DNA of 64,000 bases, taken from contig NW_026622786.1 in NCBI RefSeq assembly GCF_023065955.2, positions 54,651,938 to 54,715,937 on the forward strand, read 5' to 3'. A model generated the notes under the pieces. It ran no database searches. It saw only the letters and a list, made by a program, of their open reading frames with translations, and was not told the origin of the DNA. Made by a program: the position numbers and the translations under genes. Below are positions 11,584-23,509 of this stretch, piece after piece (the first letter of the stretch is position 1; the number at the start of each line of letters is the position of its first letter). This DNA comes from Ursus arctos (taxonomy: Eukaryota > Chordata > Mammalia > Carnivora > Ursidae).

Positions 11584-11781
11584 ATGACATTTTTAAAGAT
11601 TTTACTTTTTTATTTGAGAGAGAGAGTGTATAAGCAGGGAGAGGAGCAGAGGAGGAGAGACAAGCAGACAGCACAGAGCCGGATGCGGGGCTCTATCTCA
11701 CGACCATGAGATCATAACCTGAGCCAAAACCAAGAGTCAGATGTTTAACCAACTATGTCCGGCACCCCTAAAATATAACTT
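11584..11781 (-). mobile_element. CAN-SINE
   Basis: Reverse SINE body about 11595-11769: AAAGATTTTACTTTTTTATT, TTGAGAGAGAGAG, GGGGCTCTATCTCACGACC, ATAACCTGAGCC, then GGCACCCC. An imperfect AT-rich duplication like TAAAATAT(G/A)AC flanks it. Confidence 0.93.
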
Positions 11782-11921
11782 TATATCAAAAACATGAATA
11801 CTAAAATTATGTTGTTGCTTTTGTATAAATCCTCCCCATTTTAATAAGTCAATATCGTATATGTGTTCTCAGACCTACTTTAAAATTGTGATCACATCAG
11901 TTTATTATTGTGTGATATAAA

Positions 11922-12133
11922 AACATGAAAGAAGGGGCACTTGGGTGTCTCAGTCAGTTAGGTGTATGCCTTCGGCTCAGGTCATGAGCCTGGAATCCTA
12001 GGGTTGAGCCCCATGTCGGGCTCCCAGCTCAGTGGGGAGTTTGCTTCTCCTCTCCCTATGTCCCTTCCCCCTCTCCTTCTCTCTCTCTCAAGTAAATAAA
12101 TAAAATCCTGGAAAAAAAAAAACAAGAAAGAAG
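11922..12133 (+). mobile_element. CAN-SINE with 13-bp TSD
   Basis: Body 11934-12120: GGGGCACTTGGGTGTCTCAG, TTCGGCTCAGGTCATGAGCC, AAGTAAATAAATAAAATCC plus A run. TSD AACATGAAAGAAG on the left, AACAAGAAAGAAG on the right (one mismatch). Confidence 0.96.
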
Positions 12134-12139
12134 TTGGTG

Positions 12140-12385
12140 GGAAAGTCAGGTAGGTACCACACTCCTTCAATGCCTCCCCATTGCCCAATGGGTAGGATCC
12201 CATCTCCTTAGCAGAGACCTGGAGGCCCTTGAGCATGCAGCTGCTGTCCACACCTCCAGCCTCCTTCCTGACCCTAATCAACTGCTAGTGGCCCAAATTC
12301 ACAAAGTTTTCTTAAACTGTGCTTTACCCAGGCTGATCTGCTTCCAATGCATCACACCACTCTCCCAACTGGCTTCCAGAAGTTC
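12140..12385 (+). repeat. L2-like fragment
   Basis: CACACTCCTTCAATGCCTCC, CCATTGCCCAATGGGTAGG and GGAGGCCCTTGAGCATGC resemble the L2 ORF2 C-terminal region. The similarity is weak. Confidence 0.4.
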
Positions 12386-12521
12386 ACTTAAAGAAATTTC
12401 TAGATGGCTGATACTAACTCCTAATTTATCTTCTTAGGAAGATAAAGTGTCAAGGAGCAAAAAGTCATATCCACATTAAGTTTTTAAAACTTTGCTATGG
12501 TTTCTGTTTTTCATTGTTTCA

Positions 12522-12762
12522 ATAGCAATCCTGTGATTTGTGAAGTACCTACAATGTGCCAGGCACTGCACTATAAACATCACCTTTTTAATTCTTGCAA
12601 TGTCCCTTAGAGGTAAGTAACATGCCCATTTTACAGATGAGAAAACAGAGGCTGAGGGTAGTTATTTACCCATGATAGGACAACTAGATGATTAGTGAGC
12701 TGGGATTGAAGCCCAGGTTTCTGAATCTGAAACCAGTGTGCTTTCCAGGGCACCACCCTGCC
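12522..12762 (-). repeat. MIR SINE
   Basis: ACAATGTGCCAGGCACTGCA, CCCATTTTACAGATGAGAAA, AACAGAGGCTGAGGG, TGGGATTGAAGCCCAGGTTT: reverse MIR, well preserved. Confidence 0.88.
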
Positions 12763-12923
12763 TTCCCAAAGGAGCAGACACGATCTCAAGCAAGGCTTTC
12801 CACACTGCAAGATGGGTCAGACACATGGAACACAGTGACTCTTGAAGAAGTAGAAAGTAACTTGAAAGTTAATGTATTCTGTTTCCTTGATTCCAGAGAG
12901 TATTATGCCTCAGCTATCTCCCC

Positions 12924-12925
<2 letters not shown>

Positions 12926-12960
<35 letters not shown>
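12926..12960. repeat. (CA)n microsatellite
   Basis: Uninterrupted CA run of about 17 units ending at TTCTC. Confidence 0.95.
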
Positions 12961-12961
<1 letters not shown>

Positions 12962-13034
12962 TCTCATTATCAAATCAAGTGGCAGTATTTGTGGAAAGCC
13001 CAATCAGTTTATTCCTGTAATGTTCAAGAAGAAG

Positions 13035-13260
13035 TCTAAGACTGGCCCTGCTGTCAGATAGCTCACAACCTCACCGAGGAGAGGGGACAGTGAGACCCAT
13101 GAAACCACCAGAGAAAGATGCAGGAAGTTGTAAACCCCGAGTGCCAAATTGTGTAGTGCAGATGACAATGCAAACTCGACTCAGGAGGGGAGGAATCAGG
13201 TCAGACATCATGGAGGAGGCTGGTCCTGAACCCAGTCTGGAAGCAGAACAGGTAGGAAGC
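13035..13260 (-). repeat. L2 LINE fragment
   Basis: ACTGGCCCTGCTGTCAGATA, AGCTCACAACCTC, ATGGAGGAGGCTGGTCCTGA, ACCCAGTCTGG are consistent with reverse L2. The open frames on both strands here are by-products. Confidence 0.5.
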
Positions 13261-13291
13261 CCACCCAAAATATTAGTAGAGCATTAGATGC

Positions 13292-13515
13292 AAAAGGAGG
13301 AGCCCCTAGGGTGTCTGCGTGGCTCAATAAGTTAGGTGGCTGCCTTTGGCTCAGGTCGTGATCTCAGAGTCCTGGGATTGAGTCCTTCATTGGTTTCCTT
13401 GCTCAGTGGGGAGCCTGCTTCTCCCTCATCCTCTGCTCCTGCCCCCACCTGTGCTCTCTCTCGTTCTCTTTCTATCTCAGATAAATTAATAAAATCTTTT
13501 TAAAAAGGAGCCCCC
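13292..13515 (+). mobile_element. CAN-SINE
   Basis: Body about 13307-13501: GGGTGTCTGCGTGGCTCAAT, GTGGCTGCCTTTGGCTCAGG, GATAAATTAATAAAATCTTT. Imperfect duplication AAAAGGAGGAGCCCC / AAAAAGGAGCCCCC. Confidence 0.95.
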
Positions 13516-13809
13516 AAACCCAAAGAGGAAACAGCATTATGAAAAAAGTAACAAGAGTTGTCAGAAAAAAATGGGATTCATTATCTAAATTGTGAAATGT
13601 AAATTTCAGCTCCATTTATTCTGCTATTTCTACATATTTTTCATTGGGATAGAAAACATAAAGATTACAAGTGCTATCTCATGGAGCAACCTCCCCCTAT
13701 CATGTCCAAGTTATCCAACCTGGCTAGGCACTAGTGACCCAGCAGTGAAGAAGGGAAACACATTCAGAGAAAATCACCTGTGAGACCCATGGGGTATCCC
13801 CTCACTCAC

Positions 13810-14182
13810 TGTGAGTGACACACCAGTCTCCTTGCGGCTCCTCAAATACCCCAGGCACAGGCCCACCCCAGCATGGTGCTGCCTCTCTCATGCCTATATG
13901 GCTCCCTCCCTCTCCTTCAGGTCTTGCTAGATTATAGAAGCCTCTTCAAATGCACTCCTTCCCCTTTTCCACACTAAGTTTATCTCTAGAGAACTCATCA
14001 TTACTAATGGAATTAGGGATAGAAACCCCAAGAGAACAGGAATTTTTGTGCTTTGTCACTTACACTGAAGAGTTGTGTTAAAGCTAACTTGTGTTGAAGA
14101 ATTTGTGTAACGCCAATTTGGATTAAAGAGTGCCTGTCACCAAGTAGATGCCCACTGAACATTAATAAATTGAATTATGATT
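13810..14182 (+). repeat. L2 LINE 3'-end fragment
   Basis: TCTTGCTAGATTATAGAAGC, GAACAGGAATTTTTGTGCTT, AGTGCCTGTCACCAAGTAGA, TGCCCACTGAACATTAATAA preserve the L2 terminal order, with a possible internal AAGAGTTGTGTTAA-type duplication. Confidence 0.55.
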
Positions 14183-14338
14183 CTTTAAAAATCCAAGATT
14201 CTCCCAAATTATAGAGTGTGGAAAATGTTCCCAGAGTCTTGAAGGAATGATTCCTAAAAGCATAGGGATTTGGACTATGAGATGACATCTATGATGTGAT
14301 GATCTGATGGCCATCTGATTCAGGTTCAGTCAGCTGTA

Positions 14339-14370
14339 GGGGCTGGGGCCTGGGGCCTGGGGCCTGGGGC
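14339..14370 (+). repeat. (GGGGCCT)n tandem repeat, predicted G-quadruplex
   Basis: Five GGGG runs (14339-14342, 14345-14348, 14352-14355, 14359-14362, 14366-14369) separated by loops of 2 or 3 bases (CT, then CCT three times). This fits the canonical G4 rule with very short loops, four G-tetrads deep. Confidence 0.9.
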
Positions 14371-15032
14371 TTCCACCAAAGTATACAGTTCAGGAAGTCA
14401 AATCTTTAAACTGACTACAGGCCTGCTATATGCAAAGGCCCTGTATTCAATGGCCTGCCCTGATCTCCCACCCATCCCCAATTCCATTGTACACACAGTC
14501 TCCTGTCTCCACATCCCAGTGTCCAAGATCACTGTAGTACCAACCAACAACTAGACATTCATACCAGAGCTGGGAAGTTGACATGGGGTGGGGGTGGGAG
14601 GATGTAGGAGTGGCCTTGCAGTAACTCCAAGCCCAACTTTGTGGTGTAGGAGGTGAATGACACAGCCCTCACTCAGGTCCCAATCTTAGCTGACCCCCTG
14701 ACCTAGGGAGATGTACTTGGTTTTTTCATGATACTGCCCTGGATGAGAAGACAATCCTAATAATATTCCCTGATTCAAAGCAGATTCTTAACCTGACATA
14801 TATATACCTGTTTGGGTGGGCTGGGAAGACCATGATATTAGGTCGAACCACAGGATTTACCATTTTTGTATGTCGAAATTGGTCTAATAGCAGCAATTCC
14901 ATGTGGTTCACTAAGAAAATCAGATACTATGGTGTAAGTAACACTATTGTCCAGCTGAGTGTATATTTCAAATATGGGACCAGTGGTTCACTAGCCCATC
15001 TTTCATTCTAAAATTGGGCTAAGCTCCCAGGA
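14371..15032. other. Unassigned non-coding stretch
   Basis: No repeat family or gene recognised. The 10-mer TGGTTCACTA occurs twice (about 14902 and 14985). Confidence 0.45.
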
Positions 15033-15172
15033 GGCAATAACTACAAACATTTAACAAGTGCCTATGGTGTGGAAAGCCCTTTCACTAATATATCGTCTTA
15101 TTTGATCCTAAAGTAGACCCCTCCTGCATTCATCTTAGAATCAACAAACATATATCGGCACTTTCTAGTTGA
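15033..15172 (-). repeat. MIR fragment
   Basis: GGCAATAACTACAAACATTT, AACAAGTGCCTATGG, GTCTTATTTGATCCTAAAG resemble reverse MIR. Decayed. Confidence 0.45.
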
Positions 15173-15175
15173 GGA

Positions 15176-15280
15176 ATCAGTTAGAAAACTATGGCCCATG
15201 GGCCAAGTGCACCTGCAGCCTGTTTTTGTACAGCCCAGAAGCTAAAAGCTAAGAATGGGTTTTACATATTCAAAGGTTGT

Positions 15281-15319
<39 letters not shown>

Positions 15320-15462
15320 AAGCATGTGTGATGTGGGGATGGTTAGGAAGGAAAGAGAGAGGGATAAATACACAACACAGACAAATATGACCCACAAAGC
15401 CTGAAATACTTGCTATCTGGCCCTTCACAGACAAAGTTTGTCAACCCATGTTCTAGATGCCA
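15176..15462 (+). repeat. Non-autonomous hAT-type DNA transposon remnant
   Basis: Left end GAATCAGTTAGAAAACTATG, then GCCCATGGGCCAAG and AGCCTGTTTTTGTACAGCC; right end GACCCACAAAGCCTGAAATA, TCTGGCCCTTCACAGAC, AAAGTTTGTCAACCC. The ends are imperfect inverted repeats (cagttagaaaact / gggttgacaaact). I recognise the family type but cannot name the subfamily. A CA microsatellite has expanded inside it. Confidence 0.7.
15281..15319. repeat. (CA)n microsatellite
   Basis: Uninterrupted CA run of about 19 units within the hAT remnant. Confidence 0.95.
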
Positions 15463-15464
15463 GG

Positions 15465-18400
15465 CACGATGCCAGGTACTTTTAATATGCCAACCTAGTA
15501 TGAGAGTGAGAAGGCCTTTTAAGCTTCAGGCATGATGGCATTGGTTTTGGGTGTGGCCACAACAGACAGCAAAGGGGCAATAACTTGGAAAGCAAAGGTT
15601 CTGGTCCCCTTTCTGTTTCTCACATTTGCTATGTAAACTGGGGTAAGTTCCCTAAACTTACCAGAAAGGAGTAAGTTTCTCCTTACAAAGGAGAAGCCAG
15701 CAGCTTCTCCTTTCAAATATGTTGTAGGAAAAGAACTCCCTTTCACAAGAGTCCAGGAGTTCCTTAGGGTGAGTCCAGGGGCCCAGATGAGGACATGTAT
15801 TCTAGTTTGAGAGCTCATTATAATCATGATGACCCAATTACTTTTCTTCTTAAAAATTTAAGGATAACTTTAAAATGCTAAAAGGACATGAGACAAGGGA
15901 CAGAGAGGCAAGGAATTGTGAGGGAATAAGGAACACCTCTCCCAGAAAAGAATTCAAGACGTGTTTTAGATGACAAACGTGGACTTGCCATTTGGGGGCC
16001 AGAATATTGTTTTTAAGCAGAAAGTCTTTTTCTGTTTGAGCATCCAAATGCAAAAAGAAAAATACCAATAGTACAGGACAAATACAAACAGGGGAGGGGG
16101 ATCCAATTTTAAAAATGGTCATGGCAATGAAAAACTATAACTTCCAATGTGAACCAATTCATTGAGGCCTTAACATTCATTTGTTGGGAATGGAGGGGGC
16201 AGTAAAATCTGCCGTCAGAGCCAATTGGGGAGCGGCAGGCTGGAAAGGTCAGCTCTGGCTGGGGATGTGCAACTCCTGACTTTGTTAAAATGATGGTATT
16301 CGACAGAAGTTACATCTGAGGTCAAGTGACCGCAATAACAGGGGACAAGGAGCGCTCTCAAATCATTCTCGGGGATGAAAATGACATGAAACTGACATAA
16401 TATCTGAGGTGAGATGAAACTCAAATCCTCAGCAGCTGAACACTTCACCTACTGATGGGCAGCCTGACCCTCACCAATCTCATAATCATACCCGTGTCGA
16501 GAGAGGAGCAGAGTCTCCAGTAGCGCAAGGCTCAGCTCTGGCTTTTTTGGGGAGGGAAGGCTTTGTCTCTGCTTCTGAAATGATGTTGTTAAAAGTTTCA
16601 ATACTCAGCTTTAAACCTTACAAATCAATGTCTTATTAGAAAAATTGGATTCCACCTACATGCATGGAATCTCTTCCCTTATGTAATTTTTCTCCACTCT
16701 GGGTATTTCTTGGCTAGCATTTTCAGCAATAAAATGTGTGTTTTAGTTCAATGACTATCTTGATGTTATTTAAAGATTCAACTCAATTCTATTCAAAACG
16801 TAAGGATGATCTCTAATCTGGGTTAATCTTCTAGCTTCAAAACCCCATGGCGGGGGAAGTAGAGGAGGGGAGGCGGGTTGGGAGGAAAATAATGATAAAT
16901 TATAATCTCTTTGCCCCCAAATAACACGTATGAAAGGAGGGTATTCTGGAGACTGTGGAATATATTAACCTGTGATAAAGGACTTCAGAAAAGGGAGCCT
17001 AAACTACATTTGAATTTAAAGTAAGTGTTAAAATTAAAAGCCCAAAAGGAGAAATATTACATTTAGTCAGCTGTTACAAAAAATACTTCACGCTCTATCA
17101 TGTGCCCTGTAATTGCTCTAATATGAGATTGTTCTGGTAGACTGTACTCCCATCTATTGGCGTGTTTAAAAGAAGTTTAGGTGTGTTTGTTTTTTCCATG
17201 AGAAGAGAGAGGATGAATCAAGGTGTGGCCCATTTGCATAAACACAACCATTCTGCCTCCAGAATATACCCTGATCTCTTCCCTGCCAATGGATGTAGGC
17301 GCCCCAAAGCCAATAAATACAGTTGTCAGCAAGGGGATGAATCAGCATGTATTTAAATCAAAGACAGCCATGAAAGACTGCATTCGTTCCGTTCCCAGGA
17401 CCTGTCAAACCACAGAAGAGATTAAACATCTGACCCTCTTCATCCCCAACATTGCTCCACAAGAGACATTTCTGTCACTATTCCTGCCACTTGGCTTTCA
17501 AAGATGCCACAAAGCCTAGGGCGACCTCTGCTACATTTCAGTGTTGTTTATTGATTTCTGACCCAGTGCTTAATAGTTTTCCCAGTCCCCCTGAATGGCT
17601 TTTGTAAGCAATGGGGTTTGTACATCTCACCGATCAATACCTTTTATATTTACAATAAAATTGAAACTGCTTCTGCTGGGGGCGCAGCCCAGCATTTGTC
17701 ATCCTTCAGCGAGGGAAAACTATGTCATTATCTGAATTAAAACATTTATTTCTGATTAAGAGAGTGTCCTATCTCATTAATTTTTCCCTTTCCAATAGAA
17801 TGGGAATAGAACCCTATTGATTTTTGCACTTTTACACATCTCCACTGCTGGGAAGATAATTGAGAAGTTAGCCAGAATAAATGAAGTTTCAAGTCTAGTG
17901 GGCCAGCCAATACCTTCCAAATTCAAGGTGTTTTTATGAAGCTGGATTTTAATTTGTTGGCAAGCTGAAGCAGTGGGACTTATTCGGCTGAGTAAATTGG
18001 ATTAAGAGTAGAATCGGCTGGAAGCATGTCTTGAGGAACGCTGAGGGCCTGGTTCCCCCTGGACAGCCAGAGCCTTGCTTTAGATTTATGCTAAGACAGC
18101 TTCCAAATTGCCCTCCTTCAAAACTCCCAACTCGCTTCAGGAAGTGTGGATCACTGACCCAAAAGCCTATTAACTTGTGTTTCCCTTCCTCATGCCCGTC
18201 GCCTTAAAAACAACCAAGATCTAATCAGAGGTTGAACTAGACCTTCAGATTGTCGGCACCAATTGATTACACTTTATTAGAATAATGGGACTAAATCCAA
18301 GCTTCATTAAAAGGAATTCCCTCTGCTTGGAACCCTTTTTTCCAAAGACCTTTCAATTATAAGCCCTTACGGCACACATAGGGAATCGTGCTCACTGATA

Positions 18401-18995
18401 TTTTTCTCATTAGGAATTAACAGTCATTTGTCCTTATTTCCATATGCAAAGCCTAAGCCTTGTCTGCTCCTGGAAAGGACAGAAAATGCACCAGTCTCTA
18501 GGGTTAGAAGGAAGCAGGGGATACAGATAATTTAAAACATAGCTATCTTTGTTAATGTCTTAATTTGTTACCCTTCCTTGTAATTTATTTGTCACTGGTC
18601 CATTACTTTTAACATTCACATTCACTTCTATGTATCTTTAGTTCCTCTAGGAAAAACAGGTTTCATCCTTGCATTAAAGGAAAATGGGAACCAGGTTAGC
18701 TAAAGATCTTCCAGGTTATAGCTAAAGATTCTTCAAGGGAAAAAAATTTACTAAATGCCTTCCCTGGTGACCTGAAAATAGAGATCTGCCAAGGGAAGAG
18801 CTCATCTAGAAACGAGGTTGAGAACTTTAGTTCACATTTATAATGCCACAGTGGAGGGGATGTGAAGACCATGGTTCCCCTTATAAGTAAAATGAAACAC
18901 TGAAAATTAAGAAGATTATTTCTACAGAAAAGATTTCCGAGCTGGATTTATGTGACATAGGACAGTGTGAATTTGGCAGACACGCTCTTTGGTAT
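15465..18995. other. Transposon-poor unique DNA, candidate regulatory block
   Basis: I find no SINE, LINE, LTR or DNA transposon here, in contrast with the flanks. It contains a perfect POU octamer ATTTGCAT at 17232-17239 followed by AAACA, and many homeodomain-type ATTA/TAAT cores at 17740-18300. The open frame at 17223-17519 has no recognisable domain. Conservation cannot be tested here; the call as regulatory is inference. Confidence 0.45.
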
Positions 18996-18997
18996 AC

Positions 18998-19070
18998 ACA
19001 TGTGTGAGCGTGTGTGTGTATGTATGTGTGTAAAATGTTATACACGCTACCACACACACACACACACACA
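18998..19070. repeat. Inverted (TG)n ... (CA)n microsatellite pair
   Basis: A TGTG-rich arm (about 19000-19032, with TATG variants) is followed after about 20 bp by a pure CA run (about 19051-19071). The arms are complementary and could form a hairpin or Z-DNA. Confidence 0.85.
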
Positions 19071-19071
19071 C

Positions 19072-22000
19072 ATCTGCATCCAGAAGGAAAAAGAAATAGC
19101 CAAGGAAGCACTTCAAGAAGGCTTTAGTTACCAGAAAAAAAATCAACACAGCAGATTAAAAATGCTGTGGAAGTGAAGAACTTAATTTCTGACTGCATTT
19201 TAATGCATGGTCCAAAGTACCAAAGTATGCAAAAGGTTGAATACATTCATCACAAACAGTTCTGTTTTCTCTCTTTACACCAATGAGGAATTACAGGATT
19301 ACCAATGACCTTCCTCCCAATGAAGCGCCGTAATTATGGTCATTTATTATAGAACCGAGATAAATGGATGGGATTTACATAGAATAAAAATATTATTTAA
19401 CAGCTGTGTTATTGATGTGTGAAGTGTAATTTTAATTTATTTAAATGCTATAAATATATTGGTAATGTATTCTTTTCAAATTAACCTCCTGAACCACACA
19501 CTGGCAAAACTTCAATTAATATTGTACTAAAATCTATTTTCTCATGTTATGTGGAACTGTGTATGCCTCAAAATATGTAGTGCTATGATGCCTCAGCATA
19601 CTTTACCAGTGTATTTTACTTTTCTCCTTGATTCATGATTTCAATTTGAAATTGAATTTCAATTGGAATCACTTAAAAAAATACATCTTCCCTTAAATAA
19701 AGGATCCCTATTTAGCATTAAAATTGTTTTTACTATAAATTGCAAATGTAATGATTTGAGGAAAAATTCTATGTATTTATGTTCATTTGGCATATTGCAA
19801 TATTTTAAAATATTTAGCATATTTCCAATGAAGTGATAAAATGGGGAAAATATTTAAGCCAACAGTTCTATCTAATTTACTTAACATATTAGCATAATCT
19901 CAATAAGTCTGCAAAGAAACTGCTGGTTATACATTATGTTGAATTGCTTAGTACCAAAAACATATTGTATGTCTATCTGCAGAGATAGACTTATGTATTT
20001 CACTTCTGGGTTTATCTCTTTTGTATTCTGTCCATTTGCCCCTGGCTGTCATTATTCCATGCTCATCGACAGAAGAGTTATAGTTTGCAAAAACCTATCA
20101 GGTAGGCTGGACACTAGATAATTGAGGTGGTGATCAGCCCCAGCAAAAGACAATTGATAGTGATAGTGTCAGAGGCTGCACCTAACAAGATCCGTACCCT
20201 CTGTCTCCTTTAGCCTTTCTCTGGAATGGACCGAATATGGAATAACATGGACATGGCTGATGAGCATGCGGAGACGGGATGGCAGTGCATAATACTTCCT
20301 GGAACTGCAATAGGATGGAGGTGTCTTTTGACATTGAGGCAGGTTATTAAATAGAAGTGTGAACTATTAAGAGATGATCTTGACCCTCAGTACATTTTTA
20401 TCAAAGTCAAAAAATATTTGACACCACTGAACAGCCTACCACAGGCACAAGGGGTGAAATGCTTTATTATGGAAATTTGTACTATGTTCTTCAAAACAGA
20501 ATAATTCAGAATATATGCATTTTTAAATTTATAACAGCTTGTAGGACTACCACTAATTAACACCAGTTGTAAGTTAAGTATGCTCTGGGATGATATTTAT
20601 AAATGAGATGGTTGACCAACATTAATAAGAACTTCCTAAGTTAAAAATTAAAATTTAAAAACTACATTTTAAAATAATGATGATTTTAAGTTGCTTATAT
20701 GCTAACATGATTTAACACAGTTTTTTCCTAAGAGGCTTTTAAAATTCACTCTCAGTTCTATTAAATGCAGGGACACCCAGGGGGTGAAGGAGATTTTTAG
20801 GTGTACACAGCAGACTTTAAATGCAGATACATTTTTTTTACACAGACTATAAGGTGACTTCTAGATTGTTAGTAGGTGGCTACCCTCCCTTCCTAGGCTG
20901 TTTTTCTTACTCCCTGTTCACCGATTCCTACCGTTTTTTAAGTTGAGGGACCATCATAATTCTTAAGGGACCATCACTTTATAAGTCTAAACACTGCATA
21001 TTCTAACACCTTAATTGCAAGGACAAAAACCAACGCAGCCCACTGACAATGGACTTAGGCCAGAAAGGATGAAGAAAGTCCTAGTTTTGCATGGCTATTA
21101 AACACCCTATAGTCTATATAAAAATATGCCAAGTTGAGGCTTAATAGCAATAAAATAGTATGGGTAATGCCCTCAATTCTGGCTGAATGAACACTGCCCC
21201 CTGATTGGGTAATTGACAAACTACATACTGTAACACACTCCCGAATAGCCCTGCTTTTTCATTATGTTGAACAATAGGTTAACTAGATAACTCTGCACTT
21301 GGCAAAATTACTTTCCACCGACTTCAAACCATCTTCTTTTCTCCTCAAGCTACTGCTCCCTGTGATATTTCAGCATTCTTCTCCCCAGCAGTGCACTTTC
21401 AAAGCCAGTTATATGCTAGCTCAGTGGTACTGAGATTCTTTCTGCTTTACCTTTCCCCAGGGTCAATTGCCTTTGGGAGGGAACCAATATAGATTAACAG
21501 GAAAGATATACTACCTAATTCATGGCATTTAGAGAGGCCTTCAAATGCACACCGGCTCTTCCAGGATTGGTGCTCTTTCAGAGTCCTGTCTGCAATTAGT
21601 AAATAATACCCCATCCTGAAAACAGTCCTTTAAGACAAAATGCAAGCAAAAGGCCTATCTTTAAAGCCTTGGGTATGTCATTTACTTTTTAAAATGCTTA
21701 CAGATAGGGTCATGTTGTCCAGTGAACCAAGGCGTTTGGAGTTCATGAAGAATTTCCCAAAGCATCTCTTTTCTGCCCTCCCATCGACATGAGTCAGCAC
21801 TGGCTATACACTCAACAAAGCTCAGAGCCCTCCCTGCCACTCCACCCTGTGCAGTGGGGGAGGTAAGGCCTGTTCACTTAATACAGGATATTGATTGATT
21901 TATAACAAAGTGATAGATATAAGTATTGTCATTGGAATTACACTGAGTTATAGCGACATAGTTTTCTGTTCTACAAGCCACTCCCCATACGTACCATAAC

Positions 22001-22385
22001 TCAAACCCTGCGTGACAATAATACTATCTATGAAATTTATATTCATGATTATAAATTAATTCTTTTTTTGGCTGGACCACCAGCAGCATGGACTTGTAAT
22101 TTCCAAACAGCATTTATGGCATTAACTTGGGAATACTATCCATCAAGTCTGATGACAAATGTGGAAGATGATGGTCTTGCCTGCCTCTGGCTCAAGCAGC
22201 CAGTTGTGTTAGAGTGGAGAGCGAATGCTATTACAGAGAAGTTGGGGGCAAGTGGCCAGTCTTTTCTGCAGCCTACCTTGGAAGCAGTGACCACAAACTG
22301 GAAACAAACTTGCCACTTCAAAAAAAGAGGAGGGATTCACCAGTGACTTTTTGCAGAAATGACCTGGGTCCTGCTGATAATAACA
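19072..22385. other. Transposon-poor AT-rich unique DNA, candidate regulatory block
   Basis: Continues the repeat-free block. 19300-19500 is rich in homeodomain-type sites (GCGCCGTAATTATGG, TGTAATTTTAATTTATTTAA). A CTCF-like site CAATCAGGGGGCAG lies on the minus strand at 21194-21207. No gene recognised; the open frame at 22068-22346 has no recognisable domain. Confidence 0.45.
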
Positions 22386-22590
22386 AAAGCTGCTATTAAT
22401 GGAGAACATTCCAAGTGTTCTATAGTCATGATCTCAAATCCTCCCTACAGTCCAACAAGGGGGGGGGGGAGGTGAGGGTACTATTGTACCAATTTTTTAG
22501 ATAAAAGGACTGAGGAGCAAAAGGGTTGCCATAGAACTAGCAAGCCAGAATTTTGAATCCACACCTGTCTAACTTCAAAGAGCCAGGAAT
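22386..22590 (-). repeat. MIR SINE
   Basis: CCAAGTGTTCTATAGTCATG, ATCTCAAATCCTCCC, CCAATTTTTTAGATAAAAGG, TTTTGAATCCACACCTGTCT: reverse MIR, with an 11-G run at 22459-22469 inside it. Confidence 0.7.
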
Positions 22591-22754
22591 TTCTGCAGAC
22601 AAAGGTTTCAAGATTGGATTTTCCAAGTGTCATATAGAGTTACCACTACTAACGACAACAAAAAGCATCATAATTTGTTTAAAAGAAAATATAATCATTC
22701 TAAAAAAGTGGGTATAGTTGGAGTTCTAATAAACTCTAATAGAAGAGTTTAGCA

Positions 22755-22905
22755 GAGCAGCAGTTACCAGCTTAGGTTGTGGGGTCAGACTAACCTGGAT
22801 TCAAATCCTGGGGCTGCTCCTTATAAGCAAGTCACTTAGCGTGGCTGAAGTTTGGTTGCCAGGCCTGTAAAACAATGGGAATGGAGAGGAGAATAACTTA
22901 TAAAC
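22755..22905 (+). repeat. MIR SINE
   Basis: TGTGGGGTCAGACTAACCTG, GATTCAAATCCTGGGGCTGC, AAGCAAGTCACTTAG, CTGTAAAACAATGGG: plus-strand MIR including the B-box region. Confidence 0.85.
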
Positions 22906-23114
22906 ACCAGATTAGGATGCCAGTAATAATGTTAGAGGAAGATGTTCACACAGATTTTACGTGACAAAAATCAGTGTCCAATTCTTGTACCGCTTGGTAA
23001 TTTTGAAATTCTACCCTGCCTTTGCCCTCAAGGCCTTAGAGGATCCCATTAGGGGGGTTTAGGGGAGGCAATGGAGAGGGAAGGGGAGGGGGCATGGGCA
23101 CAGCAACCCCAATG

Positions 23115-23265
23115 CCCAAGTTTCTGTGCCTACGGTTCCTTACTTATAAAGTGGGAACTAAATGTGCCTGCTTCATACAACTGTTGTGAGAATTAAATAT
23201 ACATGTGAATACTTGTAAAGCACTTAGAACAGCCTGTGCATAGTAAGTGTTCAATAAATGTAGGC
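23115..23265 (+). repeat. MIR 3' half
   Basis: TTATAAAGTGGGAACTAAAT, GTTGTGAGAATTAAATATAC, AAAGCACTTAGAACAGCCTG, then AGTAAGTGTTCAATAAATG. Confidence 0.88.
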
Positions 23266-23509
23266 CAAAAGCATTTATTTGGCAGCCTGGGATCTTTGAG
23301 TCACAGCAGGCTCTCTTCTGGAAGCCTTCTGCCTTCCTCCCCACCAACCCTTCCTCCAAGATTGGCCTTTATCCCATTTCCCCCAAATCCCTCTCCTGCC
23401 CTCCCTACCTTCTCTCTGCTCCTACTACACATAGTCTACACCAGTCATTCAGACAGTATAGGCTTTCCCATCTCACCTTTAGCCCTCTTATTCTATTTCA
23501 TTTTCTTAC

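Noticed and set aside
12926..12960. CRISPR-like or satellite array
   Set aside because: Plain dinucleotide repeat; no spacer-repeat structure anywhere in the window.
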